From the NCBI GenBank assembly GCA_031178005.1, contig JAPSJV010000003.1:124001-188000 (forward strand): 64,000 nt of DNA, given 5' to 3'. The stretch comes from Pseudarthrobacter sp. Lineage in GTDB: Bacteria > Actinomycetota > Actinomycetes > Actinomycetales > Micrococcaceae. Positions within the stretch are counted from its first letter, which is position 1; the number at the start of each line of letters is the position of its first letter. The notes beneath the pieces are model-generated. The model made no database searches. It had not been told where the DNA came from and worked only from the letters and a program-made list of their open reading frames with translations. The position numbers were made by a program, and so were the translations under genes. This document shows positions 62,961-64,000 of this stretch, one piece after another.

Positions 62961-64000
62961 GTGACTACCCCTGAACGCACCCTCTACCGCAACGCCCGCA
63001 TTTTTACGGCTGGCGGCCCCGGCCTCGCAGAGGCAATGATCGTCGACGGCGACCGACTCGCCTATGTGGGCAGCGACGCCGGCGCCCGCGATGCAGTTGC
63101 GGCCGGGGGAACGGCAGCCACAGAGGTGGATCTGGGCGGGGCGTTTGTGATGCCCGGTTTTGTGGACGCGCACACGCACCTGATGATGATGGGCGAAACC
63201 ATGCAGAAGGTGGCCCTGCGCGATGCCGGCTCGCTGGACGAGATCCAGCTTCGGATCAAGGAGGCGGCAGCACAGGATCCTGGCGCTGCCCGCATCCTTG
63301 GCAGCGGCTGGCTTTTCTCGGCCGTCCCGGGCGGTGCGCCCACCGCGGAGATGATTGACGCCGTCGTATCTGACCGTCCCGTGTACCTGGACGCGAACGA
63401 CCTGCACTCCGTCTGGGTGAACAAGGCGGCCCTGGCCGAAATGGGAATCGATAGCAGCACAGCGGACCCTCTGGGCGGCAGGATCGAACGCGACCCGCAG
63501 ACCGGGGAGGCTACGGGACTGCTGCACGAAACAGCGATGCACCAGTACGCCTGGCCCACGCTCGCTTCGCTGACCTCGGACGCCCAGCGCGACGCGCACC
63601 TGGCCACCAGCTTTGAGCACTACCTCTCCACCGGAGTCACCAGCGGCATCGACATGGCACTCGGAGAGGATGACCTCGCCGCCATGCTCCGCGCCCTCGA
63701 CGCCGGCGACGGCACCCTGCCCTTGCGGATCAACGCGCACTGGCTGGTGGCGCCGTCGGAAAACCACGACAAAAACCTGGCCCAGGTGGCCCGGGCCGCC
63801 CAGCTGAGCAAGGAGGTCAACACCCCGTGGCTGCGGGTGGTGGGCATCAAGATCGTTGCCGACGGCGTGATTGACGGCTGCACGGCTGCCATGAAGGAAC
63901 CGTATTCGGACGGCAGTAACGCAGACTTGATCTGGGCGCCGGATTACCTGAATCCGGTGGTGGCCGCTGCGGACGCCGAGGGCCTGCAGGTGGCCATCCA
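62961..64000 (+). CDS. Amidohydrolase, YtcJ-like, 3' end outside window
   Basis: Reading from GTG 62961 (AAAGGAAT upstream), the frame is open to the window edge, giving about 346 residues of an amidohydrolase family 3 (YtcJ-like) protein, normally 500-560 residues. Visible motifs are a composite N-terminal domain (YRNARIFTAGG), the metal-binding FVMPGFVDAHTHLMMMG (HxH), LGSGWLF, DANDLHSVWVNKAAL, GLLHETAM and VVGIKIVADGVIDGCTAAM. Such enzymes hydrolyse amide or ester bonds of unknown substrates. It follows the MFS gene with 18 bases between. Confidence 0.88.
   Translation, partial: MTTPERTLYRNARIFTAGGPGLAEAMIVDGDRLAYVGSDAGARDAVAAGGTAATEVDLGGAFVMPGFVDAHTHLMMMGETMQKVALRDAGSLDEIQLRIKEAAAQDPGAARILGSGWLFSAVPGGAPTAEMIDAVVSDRPVYLDANDLHSVWVNKAALAEMGIDSSTADPLGGRIERDPQTGEATGLLHETAMHQYAWPTLASLTSDAQRDAHLATSFEHYLSTGVTSGIDMALGEDDLAAMLRALDAGDGTLPLRINAHWLVAPSENHDKNLAQVARAAQLSKEVNTPWLRVVGIKIVADGVIDGCTAAMKEPYSDGSNADLIWAPDYLNPVVAAADAEGLQVAI

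Overview
The window is high-GC actinobacterial DNA, most likely a soil member of the Micrococcaceae (Arthrobacter, Pseudarthrobacter or Paenarthrobacter). The case rests on a dnaK-grpE-dnaJ-hspR operon preceded by two HspR (HAIR) operators, frequent GTG and TTG starts, a Tat-type sugar-binding lipoprotein resembling NgcE, and many regulator-plus-transporter modules. I saw no rRNA, tRNA, IS element or CRISPR array. The genus is inferred and was not tested by any search.

Layout. 0-2.2 kb: end of a P-loop kinase gene, a LysE-type exporter, and a divergent ornithine cyclodeaminase-like enzyme with two palindromic operator candidates between them. 2.3-14.6 kb: quaternary-ammonium region. A large sulfatase and a BCCT carrier, divergent from an IclR regulator, precede a BetI-like TetR regulator, betA, betB and a BetT-type carrier; this is the choline to glycine betaine route. 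14.6-17.7 kb: an orphan SsuA/NrtA-like binding protein, a methyltransferase and a membrane protein.

17.7-29.2 kb: twelve tightly packed minus-strand genes form a compact contractile injection system of the eCIS/phage-tail-like type: tube-terminator (Pvc16 domain), one sheath, one tube, a disordered protein, a LysM-type hub adaptor, a VgrG-like spike, a PAAR-like tip, a gp25 wedge, a baseplate-J protein fused to a propeller-like C-terminus, a tail-I protein, a membrane-anchored GD-repeat protein and a membrane-anchored PASTA protein. No AAA+ ATPase, tape-measure protein or obvious toxin is visible, so this looks like a reduced or divergent eCIS subtype and is the most interesting system here.

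29.3-34.8 kb: marR-mmpL divergon with a large operator, a nonsense-interrupted NAD-epimerase pseudogene divergent from a TetR gene, and an acidic repeat protein. 34.9-39.2 kb: the heat-shock operon, with a large two-level palindrome between grpE and dnaJ.

39.3-56.1 kb: an apparent catabolic island for mucin-type O-glycan or GalNAc. It has a GH101 endo-alpha-N-acetylgalactosaminidase, a GH35 beta-galactosidase, a sulfatase, an NgcE/F/G-like ABC importer lacking its ATPase, a ROK sugar kinase, a NagA/AgaA deacetylase, an AgaS-like isomerase/deaminase, a PfkB kinase, a class II aldolase and a DeoR regulator. Together they can be drawn as: cut O-glycan outside the cell, import the sugar, remove galactose, phosphorylate GalNAc, deacetylate, deaminate/isomerise to tagatose-6-P, phosphorylate, and cleave to triose phosphates.

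56-64 kb: GNAT enzymes, a stand-alone maltokinase cap domain, a Nit2-like amidase, an aromatic-ring monooxygenase (3-hydroxybenzoate 4-hydroxylase type) with a dense palindromic operator and a TetR gene, an MFS carrier, and the start of a YtcJ-like amidohydrolase that runs off the end.
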